Of a stretch of 56,659 bases of DNA, positions 23,866 to 31,843 are shown piece by piece. Every line of letters begins with the position of its first letter. Within the stretch, counting starts at the first letter, position 1. The position numbers and the translations under genes were made by a program. The notes under the pieces are model-generated. The model searched no databases. It worked only from the letters and a program-made list of their open reading frames with translations, and was not told the origin of the DNA. Source of the DNA: Fibrobacter sp. (GTDB lineage: Bacteria; Fibrobacterota; Fibrobacteria; Fibrobacterales; Fibrobacteraceae); NCBI RefSeq assembly GCF_017545445.1, contig NZ_JAFWOM010000074.1, positions 1 to 56,659 on the forward strand. Direction: 5' to 3'.

Positions 23866-24978
23866 TTATTCCGTCATTTCGCGAGATTCTTCGTACGACG
23901 GACGATCGTCTTCGTAATCTTTGAGAGTCTTGTCGCCAGGAACAATGACAAGACCAAGCGTTACAGGTTCACCTTTCAAGTTGATGTAGGCTTCCAGATA
24001 AAGCGTCGTCGAGAGGCGGATGAGGCGAAGGTCCATCATCGTGCCGCCCTTGTGAATGCTCATCGGATTGCGATTGAAGAAGAGAAATTTTTTATTGATG
24101 TATTCAAAGCGGTCTTCTTTGTAATTGATGGACCATTCCGTGGTGCCGTCGTTTTCTTGACGGTACGTGCAGCGGTCGTTGTCGATATCGCATTCAAAAC
24201 TTGCGCTTTCTTGATAGCGTTTATTCCATTCGCGGCTAAACGCGCAAGACTGCACGCGAGAACCGCCATTGCGCTGTTTGTTCAGCTGGTCGTTTATAAC
24301 AACATAATCCATCTTTAAATTCTTGACTTGATCATAGACGTTCATGAGAATGATATACGCTTCGATGTCCTTGGGGCACTTGCCGGTAAGATTCACATCT
24401 TCGTGAGCCTTCAAGAGCGTTTGTTGTAAATCAATATCAATGGCATCCGGGATTTCGCTTTTCTTAATTTTGTCAAGCGTTTCCTTAGGCGGCACATAGA
24501 CAATCTTGTCTCCTTTCTTGACGGCGTAACCGAGCTGGTCGCGGACGTAATCCAAGCATTGCTGCACATGAACGTGAACCGTATTCGAGCCACCCGAAAC
24601 AAAGTCCGCACCAATGCGAACATTCCATTCGTCAGCGGTATTCGTTGCATTCTTATCGAGTTCGCAGAACTGGTCTTCTCGCGTACCATCGACAAAAACC
24701 ATGTTGACATGCAGTTTCGTCACAAGGGCTTCTTCCTTATTGAGCGCACTGCCCAAGCTCCAGAATTTCGGGTTCAAACGAAGCACTTCAGCAAAAGCCT
24801 TGTCGCCATCAAATGACGGCAAAAGAGAATCGTTACGGGCATTCTTTTCTTGCAACAGTTCAGAATACGATGTTTTGACATCCATGTTATTGAAGGCGTT
24901 TCTAGCCACCGCCGAAAACGCAGACGTTGCAAGCAACGAGCACACAAAGATCACTGATAAACGTAACATAGAAAACAT
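23866..24978 (-). CDS. Exported protein of unknown function
   Basis: 370 residues. A signal peptide ends near residue 22 (LLATSAFSAVA). The mature protein has a Lys/Asp/Glu-rich mixed composition with two possible disulfide Cys pairs (SFECDIDNDRCTYR) and ends in a charged tail (KDYEDDRPSYEESREMTE). No family was recognised. GGAGAGGG provides the ribosome binding site. It starts nine bases after the ABC permease stop, so the two are probably co-transcribed; this might make it envelope-located and metal-related, but that is only positional. Confidence 0.65.
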   Translation of the reverse strand: MFSMLRLSVIFVCSLLATSAFSAVARNAFNNMDVKTSYSELLQEKNARNDSLLPSFDGDKAFAEVLRLNPKFWSLGSALNKEEALVTKLHVNMVFVDGTREDQFCELDKNATNTADEWNVRIGADFVSGGSNTVHVHVQQCLDYVRDQLGYAVKKGDKIVYVPPKETLDKIKKSEIPDAIDIDLQQTLLKAHEDVNLTGKCPKDIEAYIILMNVYDQVKNLKMDYVVINDQLNKQRNGGSRVQSCAFSREWNKRYQESASFECDIDNDRCTYRQENDGTTEWSINYKEDRFEYINKKFLFFNRNPMSIHKGGTMMDLRLIRLSTTLYLEAYINLKGEPVTLGLVIVPGDKTLKDYEDDRPSYEESREMTE

Positions 24979-24987
24979 TTCCCTCTC

Positions 24988-25794
24988 CTATTTTTTTACA
25001 ATCTTTTTCACGATAAAGTTTAGCAAATACAAAACGACTCCGCCAGCAATAATCGTAGGCCCTACGACAAAATTCATCTGGCACGCCACCAAAAGCCCAA
25101 GCACCACAAGTACAAGCGAAACCACGACCGAAACCATCATCATCTGGAACAAGTTTTTCGCATAACATTCCGCGATGTAAGCGGGAATCGTGAGGAGCGC
25201 AATCACGAGAATCATGCCCACCGCCTGCACGGCAATCACAACCGTAAGGGCAATCAAAGCAATCAAAAGCATGTAATAATTCAACACTGGAATACCGCGA
25301 ACGCGAGCAAATTCTGGGTCGTACGAAATCGAAAGGAAGTTGCGGTAGCAGACGGAAACAGCAACCAAAATGAACACGAGCAAAGCCCCCATCCACCAGA
25401 GAAGTTCCGTTGGTACAGTCAAAAGGCTACCGAACAAGAAACTCATCATCTCACCGCTGTAACCAGGCGTCAAATCCGTCAAAATCACGCCCAGCGCCAT
25501 GCCTGCCGCCCAAATAATGCCAATAAACGTATCCGCATGTTTGCGGTCGCGCCACGTCAGCATTCCCATGAGCATCGCGCAGGCAAGAGCAAAGCCCAAC
25601 GACCCAAGCATCGGCGAAAAACCGATAAAACATGCGAGCCCAACCCCGCCAAACGAAGCGTGAGCCACACCGCCCGAAAGCGATGTGAGTCGATTCACGA
25701 CGACGTACGTCCCCATGACACCGCATGCAACGGCCACAAGCACCGCTGCTATCAGGGCGTTCTGCATAAAATCCATGGAAAATAAGTCGAGCAT
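24988..25794 (-). CDS. ABC-3 family metal ABC transporter permease (ZnuB/MntB type)
   Basis: 268 residues, the standard length, with about eight hydrophobic helices. Family features are the opening FMQNALIAAVLVAVACGVMGTYVVVNRL and the SGGVAHASFGGVGLA coupling region, plus PAYIAECYAKNLFQMM near the C terminus. It forms the membrane channel for zinc, manganese or iron import with an ATPase and a binding protein that are not in this window; the ion cannot be told from sequence. The upstream gap (25795-26017) is repetitive DNA, so partners might lie elsewhere. Confidence 0.9.
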   Translation of the reverse strand: MLDLFSMDFMQNALIAAVLVAVACGVMGTYVVVNRLTSLSGGVAHASFGGVGLACFIGFSPMLGSLGFALACAMLMGMLTWRDRKHADTFIGIIWAAGMALGVILTDLTPGYSGEMMSFLFGSLLTVPTELLWWMGALLVFILVAVSVCYRNFLSISYDPEFARVRGIPVLNYYMLLIALIALTVVIAVQAVGMILVIALLTIPAYIAECYAKNLFQMMMVSVVVSLVLVVLGLLVACQMNFVVGPTIIAGGVVLYLLNFIVKKIVKK

Positions 25795-25798
25795 GTTG

Positions 25799-25912
25799 TT
25801 AGGTGTTAGGTGTTAGGTTGTAGGTTTTAGGGGTTAGTGGTTGGTGGTTAGTGGTTAAGGGGTTGTGGTTAGTGGTTAAGGGGTTGTGGTTAGTGGTTAG
25901 TGGTTAGGATTG
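25799..25912. repeat. G/T-rich tandem repeat (GTGGTTA units)
   Basis: About 110 bases on the plus strand consist almost only of G, T and A in units such as TTAGGTG, GTGGTTA and AAGGGGTT. The same type occurs at 12856-12895, 31343-31376 and, on the other strand, near 54003-54040. The rest of the gap to 26017 holds degenerate copies (GTTTACTGCATAC). No gene is seen. Confidence 0.8.
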
Positions 25913-26017
25913 CAATAGGAACGTTCTTTTTACTTTCCTGTTTACTGCATACTGTTTACTAACCACTTATAACATTCCTGTTTACGGCCTGATGGCCTAA
26001 CCACTGCATACTAATCA

Positions 26018-26707
26018 CTAGACAATCAATTCCTCTTTTAAATTTAGTAAATGCGGGATGTGAAAATCCACCCAGCTGGGGGCTTGGATGTTCGGATTCA
26101 CAAGAATCGTAGTCCAACCGCGTTCATGAGCGGGTTCAAGATTGCGGAGCGAATCTTCGAGCAGCACAATTTGCGACTTATCCAACGAATCCTTCGCCAA
26201 AACGCCTCGCGATTCCAGCCATTTTTCAATCTTTTCATAGGCACTCGCATGCGGCTTGCCTTCCCAATTCATCAGTTTCAAATCAAAAACATCTTCAATT
26301 GCGCAGTCAATTTGCATGTGAGCCATGCCCGCACGGCTCCAGTCGCCCCGCCCATTCGTAAACACGTAGCGGTGACCCGCCAGCGATTTGAGCAAAGTAA
26401 GTTTTTCTGGAGCGACCTTCGGGTAAATCAAAAACTCCGGCTCATGGATAAAGTCAAAGAAATCTTCGGGATTGGTATGGTGCAAGGCCATAAGCCCCGA
26501 AAGCGTTGTACCGAAGCGTTCCAAATAATCGGTACGAACCTTGTGTGCCGTTTCAAAATCGCAGCCCACCACTTTTTGCACAAATAGCGAAATGCGGTGG
26601 TCGAGCGAATTTAAGACAAAGCGTTCTTCTTCGCCATAGAGCGTCAAATCGTAATCGAACAGCCAAATTTTCGAGGAATCGTTTCTTATGCCGACGTTCA
26701 AAGCCAC
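26018..26707 (-). CDS. HAD-family phosphatase, pyrimidine 5'-nucleotidase-like
   Basis: 229 residues. HAD motif I is DYDLT (Asp18 nucleophile, Asp20), motif II lies in RYVFTNGR, and the C-terminal motif is QIVLLEDSLRNLEPAHERGWTTILV. The cap region with TLSGLMALHHTNPEDFFDFIHEP fits the pyrimidine 5'-nucleotidase (SDT1/YjjG-like) subgroup that dephosphorylates nucleoside monophosphates. The start is GTG, 12 bases after the dgt stop, so it is probably co-transcribed with dgt; both act in nucleotide turnover. Confidence 0.82.
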   Translation of the reverse strand: MALNVGIRNDSSKIWLFDYDLTLYGEEERFVLNSLDHRISLFVQKVVGCDFETAHKVRTDYLERFGTTLSGLMALHHTNPEDFFDFIHEPEFLIYPKVAPEKLTLLKSLAGHRYVFTNGRGDWSRAGMAHMQIDCAIEDVFDLKLMNWEGKPHASAYEKIEKWLESRGVLAKDSLDKSQIVLLEDSLRNLEPAHERGWTTILVNPNIQAPSWVDFHIPHLLNLKEELIV

Positions 26708-26721
26708 ACCTTCACAAAAGC

Positions 26722-28029
26722 CTAGTAGCCCATCGCAAGACCGCCGATTTGGCGAGCCAAATACGTCGCATAATTGTCGGTCATGCCGCTCACAAAGTCG
26801 AGCACCTGGTGGTAAGCTTCGGCAGTTGTCACACTTTGGCCGATTTTCGCTTGCCCGATAAGCCGCACAATGCGATTCGCACGGTACGAATTGCGGTCAT
26901 TTTGGCGGTAATCATAGACACCGTTGATAAACGCATCAAGCACCGTGCTGAGCGTCGTGTAGCTACCGACTTCAAGTTCCGTCTTGCGGCGGTCGGGGTA
27001 AATGCGTTCCACGCCAAGACGTTTTGCAATGCGGATGCCTTCCATCGTATCAGAACGGGAAAGATCAATCAAATGCTTATCGAGCGTCCCTTCCATGATG
27101 CGGTCGTAATTCTTGACAAAGAGAACGGCCACATCATCAATCAGGTTTTGAATAGCCCGTCCACGAATGCTGCTGAGAAAGTCCCTAAAATTCTGCCCAT
27201 TTTCATTAAACTCGCGGTCGATATCCACTTCGGGGCCGCACAAATAGCTAAACATATTGCGCACATCACCGAACGTCAAGATTCCAAGTTCAATAGCATC
27301 TTCGACATCTAGAATCGAATAGCAAATGTCGTCAGCGGCCTCCATCAAATAAACTAAAGGATGACGTGCCCATATGCCATTCCCCACTTCAGGGATTCCC
27401 AAAATTTCAGCAGTTTCACGATAAAGCTCCGCTTCCGTCCTGAACAAGCTCGTCGGATTTCCATAATACGCCAATCGCGGATACTTTATCATCGAGCCAA
27501 TCGTAGCATACGTGAGACGCATTCCGCCATCGAGAAAATGATATTCCAGCTTGCTCAAAATGCGATGGCCTTGCGCATTGCCGTCAAAATTTTCAAAGTC
27601 CGCAACTTCCTTGTCGCTCATTTCGGACATTGGCGCGGAATGACGATTTTTGCGGAACCATTCGCGGATAGCCGCCTCCCCTGCGTGGCCAAACGGCGGG
27701 TTACCAATATCGTGAGCAAGGCACGCTGACTGCACAATCGTTCCGAACTGGTATTCGTTCACGTACTTGGGCAAATGCTTTTTAATCAAGTGATACACCG
27801 TAATCGCAAGGCTACGGCCAACACTCGAGACTTCCAAACTGTGCGTCAAACGGCTATGAACGTGGTCGTTCACCGAGAACGGATGAACTTGCGTCTTGCG
27901 GCCAAGGCGACGGAATGCGGTCGAAAAAACAATGCGGTCGTAATCGCGATGAAAGTCGGAACGGTTCGGGTCCGGATCAGCCGGGTGACCGTAACGCGTT
28001 GCAGAAAGAAGCGTATCCCATTGTAGCAT
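26722..28029 (-). CDS. dgt: Deoxyguanosinetriphosphate triphosphohydrolase (dGTPase)
   Basis: 435 residues. The HD-domain signature is complete: the N-terminal DRIVFSTAFRRLGRKTQVHP, HSRLTHSLEV with metal His63, LAHDIGNPPFGHAGE with H106/D107, and later YLMEAADDICYSILDVEDA. The enzyme splits dNTPs to deoxynucleosides and triphosphate, controlling dNTP pools. There is no Shine-Dalgarno; TAAATT lies seven bases before ATG, and the start codon sits inside an inverted repeat (TTGTAGC/GCTACAA, 28021-28038). Confidence 0.95.
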   Translation of the reverse strand: MLQWDTLLSATRYGHPADPDPNRSDFHRDYDRIVFSTAFRRLGRKTQVHPFSVNDHVHSRLTHSLEVSSVGRSLAITVYHLIKKHLPKYVNEYQFGTIVQSACLAHDIGNPPFGHAGEAAIREWFRKNRHSAPMSEMSDKEVADFENFDGNAQGHRILSKLEYHFLDGGMRLTYATIGSMIKYPRLAYYGNPTSLFRTEAELYRETAEILGIPEVGNGIWARHPLVYLMEAADDICYSILDVEDAIELGILTFGDVRNMFSYLCGPEVDIDREFNENGQNFRDFLSSIRGRAIQNLIDDVAVLFVKNYDRIMEGTLDKHLIDLSRSDTMEGIRIAKRLGVERIYPDRRKTELEVGSYTTLSTVLDAFINGVYDYRQNDRNSYRANRIVRLIGQAKIGQSVTTAEAYHQVLDFVSGMTDNYATYLARQIGGLAMGY

Positions 28030-28036
28030 GAGCTAC

Positions 28037-28042
28037 AATTTA
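28037..28042 (-). promoter_or_regulatory. -10 box seven bases before dgt ATG: candidate leaderless promoter
   Basis: Minus strand TAAATT-7 bases-ATG. The CTAAATTGTAGC string is identical to that in front of trpS, and neither gene has a ribosome binding site. Confidence 0.5.
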
Positions 28043-28282
28043 GCATAAGGCGAGAGTCGCGACAACTGTGCGAAGCACAATTGGCATGACCAAGCCGAGC
28101 TAAATGCACGCGTAGCGTGCCATATAGCAATTAGACCATCAGCTATGGGGTCGCACCTTCGGTGCTTTGAGCTATGGGGTATGGGCTTTTTATAATGCTG
28201 TTCCGACGGCGACAAAGTGTAACGCATTTGACCATGACTACCGCTCTCCGCCATTAATGATTTGACAGAAACCTAGTCTCTA
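28043..28282. other. Gene-free gap with repeats
   Basis: No coding frame that I can support. It contains a GAGAGTCGCGAC segment (inverse of the element at 13.05 and 29.4 kb), small hairpins (TGTGCG/CGCACA type, GCACCTTCGGTGC) and two copies of GCTATGGGGT, a phrase that recurs near 31380-31430. Confidence 0.4.
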
Positions 28283-29137
28283 TCAGTTTCCTTTGAGCTT
28301 AAGTTTCGGTTGTTTTTTATTCTGGATGACAATATTCGAAGAGTTTTTGGACGCGGGAGTGCCGTTGACTTTGTATGGACAATAATTATCTATACGCAGA
28401 TTACGATGATTCATAGAATTTTCGTTTATCCTTGAGCCCGTACAAGAAATGGAATCTGAACCATCATTACAACGATAATCATCGTAATCACAATCGTAAC
28501 CTATACCAGTCCATAAAGATCTATCAAAGAATACGCCCCCTCCAAAATTCCAGTTTTCATCATCCTGGTACCTACAATAAATAGCGGAAATATTGCTCTC
28601 CAAGAAAAAAAAACGGTAACATAATGCTTTATAGGCCAAATATTTTTGATAGACAAACAAATTAACAAGAATATTAAAATATTTCAATGTCGAATCATAC
28701 GCATACAAAAATTTTTTATAATTATTATCAGTATTCATTTTAAAAGGAGTATCTTGAGAAATATCAAAGTACTCAAAATCCTCTTTGGCAAAGTTTCCAT
28801 TCAAGAACTTCGACGTATCCAACGCTCCATTTCCAAAGTTTTCTTTGGGAATCCAAATGGAATCATTAGTAACGCAATCAAGTGGAGTTTTTTCAAACGC
28901 ATAGGTATAATTCACAACACGCATACCATAATCCATGTCATATTTTAATCCCCCGTAACACCTCCAATATGAATAAATATATAATCCGTTTTGACTTTCG
29001 TTAGCATCCAGATGCTCTAGAGAATCCTTTCCAAAAAATAGCGATCATTTACGCCAAGCATGGTAAAATTATCCCAGGTTTTACCCCAAACAATTGCTGA
29101 AAGACATAAAAGCAATAAAACTACTTTTTTTTTTCAC
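28283..29137 (-). pseudogene. Frameshifted gene for a small exported protein
   Basis: The open part (28283 to about 29032) encodes an acidic, Cys-bearing protein of unknown function (DCDYDDYRCNDGSDSISC). Upstream in the same direction a GTG at 29137 with AGGAA nearby begins a textbook signal peptide (MKKKVVLLLLCL). To join them needs two compensating one-base shifts: one at the TTTT tract near 29098-29101 (then SAIVWGKTWDNF) and one at the T6 tract 29033-29038 (then GKDSLEHLDANES). Both are homopolymers. This suggests a decayed gene or sequencing errors; the start of the open part alone has no ribosome binding site. Confidence 0.5.
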
Positions 29138-29488
29138 ATTCCTTTCTTGTATGGCGGGAACCTTGGACTTTTTCTTTGTTGCTATTTAATATAATTTTAA
29201 AAAAAAATATATTGACAGCAACTTGCTAATTTGCTAGTAAATTTCGTGTAAATTTTTCGTATAAGTCACTGGATCCATCCTCCTTACAGTCGTCAGGATG
29301 ACGCCCCTAAGCTCTAAGTTCTAAGCTCTACCCACTAAACCTCATACCCCATACATTTACTGGATGGGGCAAGCCCCAACCTCTTTGGCTCGGTCATCCC
29401 CATGCAAGCATGGTCGCGACTCTCGCCTTTTGAGGTTGTCTATCGGCTGACGCCTCCAGGATGACGGAGAAAAATTGCAGTTTGTCGT
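29138..29488. other. 351-base gap: AT-rich upstream region plus dispersed repeats
   Basis: 29160-29270 is very AT-rich and probably the promoter area of the frameshifted gene. 29270-29300 and 29440-29470 carry GGATCCATCC/CAGGATGACG phrases of the dispersed repeat type, and 29391-29425 matches the element at 13025-13061. No gene is seen. Confidence 0.4.
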
Positions 29489-30487
29489 TTACTGTACAGA
29501 GCCAGCGTCAACCCAGACGAATTTGCTTGCATCAAGCTTTTGTTCACCATCAAAGCGGTAGGCGGCCAAACGTCCGTCACCACGGTAACCAGCGACACTG
29601 TAATCCAAGCAGCAAACGTTATCCCGAACAAGTTCAGGCACCCCCGTCAACCAATAATGCCCAAAGAAAACAGGACGTTCATTTTCGCCATAGAAATCGC
29701 GTTCATGGATTTCTTGAGGCACTTCATGCGGGGGCAGTTCCACGCCAGGCTGAAAACTCAGTTGTTGCAAGTTCGCATTTTTCGGGTCCATCCACCAGCG
29801 GATTCGCGTGCGTTTGCGAAGCACGCCTTCCCCATCGCGGAACGTCAAGCCATCCGGCAAGCTCATTTCAGGGCCTTTCAAGAACAAATTTATCGGATCA
29901 AAAATAGAATCTTCGTATTCATGGTATTGGTCGTTTGCCCGCGCAATCAGTTCATCGAAATTTCCATCCGCAAAAGAACGGATTTTTGCAGCATTGAGCA
30001 TTTCTGCACTTTTAAAATCGAAACAGGCATGCTGCGCACGGAACAAATCCGTTTCCAAATAAAACGGGAGAGTCTTCAAGAAATCGAGCATTTCGAAGAA
30101 CTCCGTCTTACGTCCGCGATAGCTTTCGACGGTTTTGACATGAATCGCTACTTTGTTAAAAGAGTGCTCCCTCAAGTAACCGCCATGAATCGCTTCAATA
30201 TGATGCCCACCGACTCCATTCTCGTGCCAAAAGCTGAGTGCATTGAATTCGTGATTGCCCATCAACGCCACGGCGGCCCCCGCATCGCGCATGGCTCGCA
30301 CGAGATTCACCGCCTCGCGAACTTGACTGTCGCGATCGATGTAATCTCCTAAGAAAACAACGGTTCGTGCATTGCCGGGATAGCAATAAGTCCCATTACG
30401 TTCTTCGTAGCCAAGCTTTTTAAGGAGCGCTACGAGTTCATCGCAATGCCCATGAATATCACCGATAAAATCAATGGAAGAATTCAT
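29489..30487 (-). CDS. Calcineurin-like metallophosphatase
   Basis: 332 residues with all core metal-binding blocks in order: GDIHGH at 9-14, GDYIDR at 47-52, GNHE at 77-80 and FGHYWLTG near the C terminus. The arrangement is that of PPP-type phosphatases close to bacterial ApaH/PrpA proteins, acting on phosphoproteins or dinucleoside polyphosphates; the substrate cannot be decided. An extra segment between about 100 and 250 makes it longer than ApaH. It starts 13 bases after the thyA stop, so it is likely co-transcribed. Confidence 0.87.
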   Translation of the reverse strand: MNSSIDFIGDIHGHCDELVALLKKLGYEERNGTYCYPGNARTVVFLGDYIDRDSQVREAVNLVRAMRDAGAAVALMGNHEFNALSFWHENGVGGHHIEAIHGGYLREHSFNKVAIHVKTVESYRGRKTEFFEMLDFLKTLPFYLETDLFRAQHACFDFKSAEMLNAAKIRSFADGNFDELIARANDQYHEYEDSIFDPINLFLKGPEMSLPDGLTFRDGEGVLRKRTRIRWWMDPKNANLQQLSFQPGVELPPHEVPQEIHERDFYGENERPVFFGHYWLTGVPELVRDNVCCLDYSVAGYRGDGRLAAYRFDGEQKLDASKFVWVDAGSVQ

Positions 30488-30499
30488 CGTATAGCTTTA

Positions 30500-31312
30500 T
30501 TACACGGCAATCGGAGCCTTGATCGTCGGCCACGGATCGTAACCCACGAGTTCAAAATCTTCGAACTTGAATTCAAACAAATCATTCACGTCTGGATTGA
30601 CCTTCATCGTCGGGAGTGCACGCGGTGTACGCGAGAGCTGTTCGCGAGCTTGGTCAAAGTGGTTGCTGTACAAATGCAAATCGCCAAAAGTATGGACAAA
30701 CTCGCCGGCTTCGTAACCGCAAACCTGAGCAAGCATCATCGTCAAAAGCGAATAAGATGCAATGTTGAACGGCACCCCGAGGAACATGTCAGCACTGCGC
30801 TGGTACAGCTGGCAACTGAGCTTGCGTTTGCCGCTAGCCCCAACACCGCCCACGTAGAACTGGAACAGGCAGTGGCAAGGCGGCAAAGCCATTTTATCGA
30901 CTTCCGCAACGTTCCACGCACAAACCAAGTGACGACGCGAATCGGGATTGTTCTTGAGGCTGTTAATGAGATTTGCTATCTGATCGATATGTCCACCATC
31001 GGGAGTCGGCCAGCTGCGCCACTGGTGGCCATAGACCGGTCCCAAGTCACCATTTTCGTCCGCCCATTCGTCCCAAATCGTAACCTTGTTGTCGTGCAGA
31101 TACTTGATGTTCGTATCGCCCTTCAAAAACCACAGCAGCTCGTGAATAATGCTGCGGAGGTGAAGTTTCTTGGTCGTTAAGCACGGAAAGCCTTTGGAAA
31201 GGTCAAAACGGGTCTGGCGGCCAAACACAGAACGAGTGCCGGTGCCAGTGCGGTCGGAACGATCTACACCGTTGTCGATAATATCTTGAAGAAGGTCTAA
31301 ATATTGCTGCAT
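30500..31312 (-). CDS. thyA: Thymidylate synthase
   Basis: 270 residues, close to the 264 of E. coli ThyA. Catalytic Cys146 is in [25 protein letters not shown] (21-31), [10 protein letters not shown] and [14 protein letters not shown] are conserved folate/dUMP-binding blocks. It methylates dUMP to dTMP using methylene-THF. There is no ribosome binding site; a consensus TATAAT lies exactly seven bases upstream of ATG, the strongest leaderless candidate in the window. Confidence 0.97.
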   Translation of the reverse strand: MQQYLDLLQDIIDNGVDRSDRTGTGTRSVFGRQTRFDLSKGFPCLTTKKLHLRSIIHELLWFLKGDTNIKYLHDNKVTIWDEWADENGDLGPVYGHQWRSWPTPDGGHIDQIANLINSLKNNPDSRRHLVCAWNVAEVDKMALPPCHCLFQFYVGGVGASGKRKLSCQLYQRSADMFLGVPFNIASYSLLTMMLAQVCGYEAGEFVHTFGDLHLYSNHFDQAREQLSRTPRALPTMKVNPDVNDLFEFKFEDFELVGYDPWPTIKAPIAV

Positions 31313-31319
31313 GACGGTA

Positions 31320-31325
31320 ATTATA
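31320..31325 (-). promoter_or_regulatory. Consensus -10 box seven bases before thyA ATG: candidate leaderless promoter
   Basis: Minus strand TATAAT (perfect consensus)-7 bases-ATG. Transcription would be expected to begin at or next to the start codon. Confidence 0.6.
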
Positions 31326-31342
31326 TAAAAGTAAGAAGCAGA

Positions 31343-31430
31343 CAGTAGGCAGTGGTTAGTGGTTAGTGGTTAGTAAACAGGGCTATGGGCACGGTCGCCT
31401 ACGGCTCCCTTTGGGCTATGGGGTATGCGT
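31343..31430. repeat. GTGGTTA repeat and GCTATGGG repeat in the gap before thyA
   Basis: 31350-31376 has GTGGTTA units as at 25.8 kb; 31380-31430 has GGGCTATGGG phrases as at 28.2 kb. It separates thyA from the small gene ending at 31433. Confidence 0.5.
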
Positions 31431-31432
31431 TG

Positions 31433-31687
31433 CTAAGCGATTTCGTCGTTTCCGAATAAATCTACGCGCTTGTATTGCTTGGCGACTTTGCCTTCCACTT
31501 CAGCGGCGTTTTGTAAAAGGAGTTTATTCAAAGCTTGCAGAATCAAGTCCTGCGTATGCTTGGGCACAGGCTTTTTGCCAAGGCGAGCCTTCTGTACCAT
31601 CTTGTGGTTCAAATTTGCAGGGAGCATTTCCACTAGGTCATGGTTGCTAAAATTGTTCGAAGTCAGAATTTCATCAAGTTTTGTCAT
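31433..31687 (-). CDS. Small basic protein of unknown function
   Basis: 84 residues from ATG at 31687 (MTKLDEILTSNNFSNHDLVEML). Helical, basic centre (NLNHKMVQKARLGKKPVPKHTQDLILQALNKLLL) suggests a small helix-turn-helix-like or nucleic-acid-binding protein, but no family was recognised. It has no ribosome binding site, but TACATT lies six bases before the ATG. An upstream extension of nine residues is possible and less likely. Confidence 0.6.
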   Translation of the reverse strand: MTKLDEILTSNNFSNHDLVEMLPANLNHKMVQKARLGKKPVPKHTQDLILQALNKLLLQNAAEVEGKVAKQYKRVDLFGNDEIA

Positions 31688-31693
31688 ATTGCA

Positions 31694-31699
31694 AATGTA
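31694..31699 (-). promoter_or_regulatory. -10 box six bases before ATG: candidate leaderless promoter
   Basis: Minus strand TACATT-6 bases-ATG at 31687. Confidence 0.35.
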
Positions 31700-31716
31700 G
31701 AAATTCAAGAACAACA

Positions 31717-31743
31717 GACCCCGGCACGGAGGCCGGGGTGACA
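31717..31743. repeat. Palindromic repeat, CCCCGG/CCGGGG class
   Basis: The pattern GACCCCGGCAC-GGAG-GCCGGGGTGACA matches the elements at 15654-15680 and 53743-53812. Confidence 0.7.
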
Positions 31744-31786
31744 GTGTAAGCTATTTGCCGTTCATTCGTTGGCGGGGTGACAAACG

Positions 31787-31818
31787 AAAAAAAGCCCCAG
31801 GCTAACGCCCGGGGCTTT
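31787..31818 (-). terminator. Terminator of the OmpA-family gene
   Basis: Arms AAAGCCCC and GGGGCTTT (31791-31798 and 31811-31818), plus inner GG/CC pairs, followed on the minus strand by a T-run (31787-31793). It lies 26 bases after the stop of the gene. Confidence 0.85.
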
Positions 31819-31843
31819 GGATTTAAGACTTTAGTGTCAGGTC

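Noticed and set aside
29213..29241. TTGACA followed after 17 bases by TAGTAA on the plus strand
   Set aside because: The -10 match is poor and no plus-strand gene or structured RNA follows; all genes nearby are on the minus strand.
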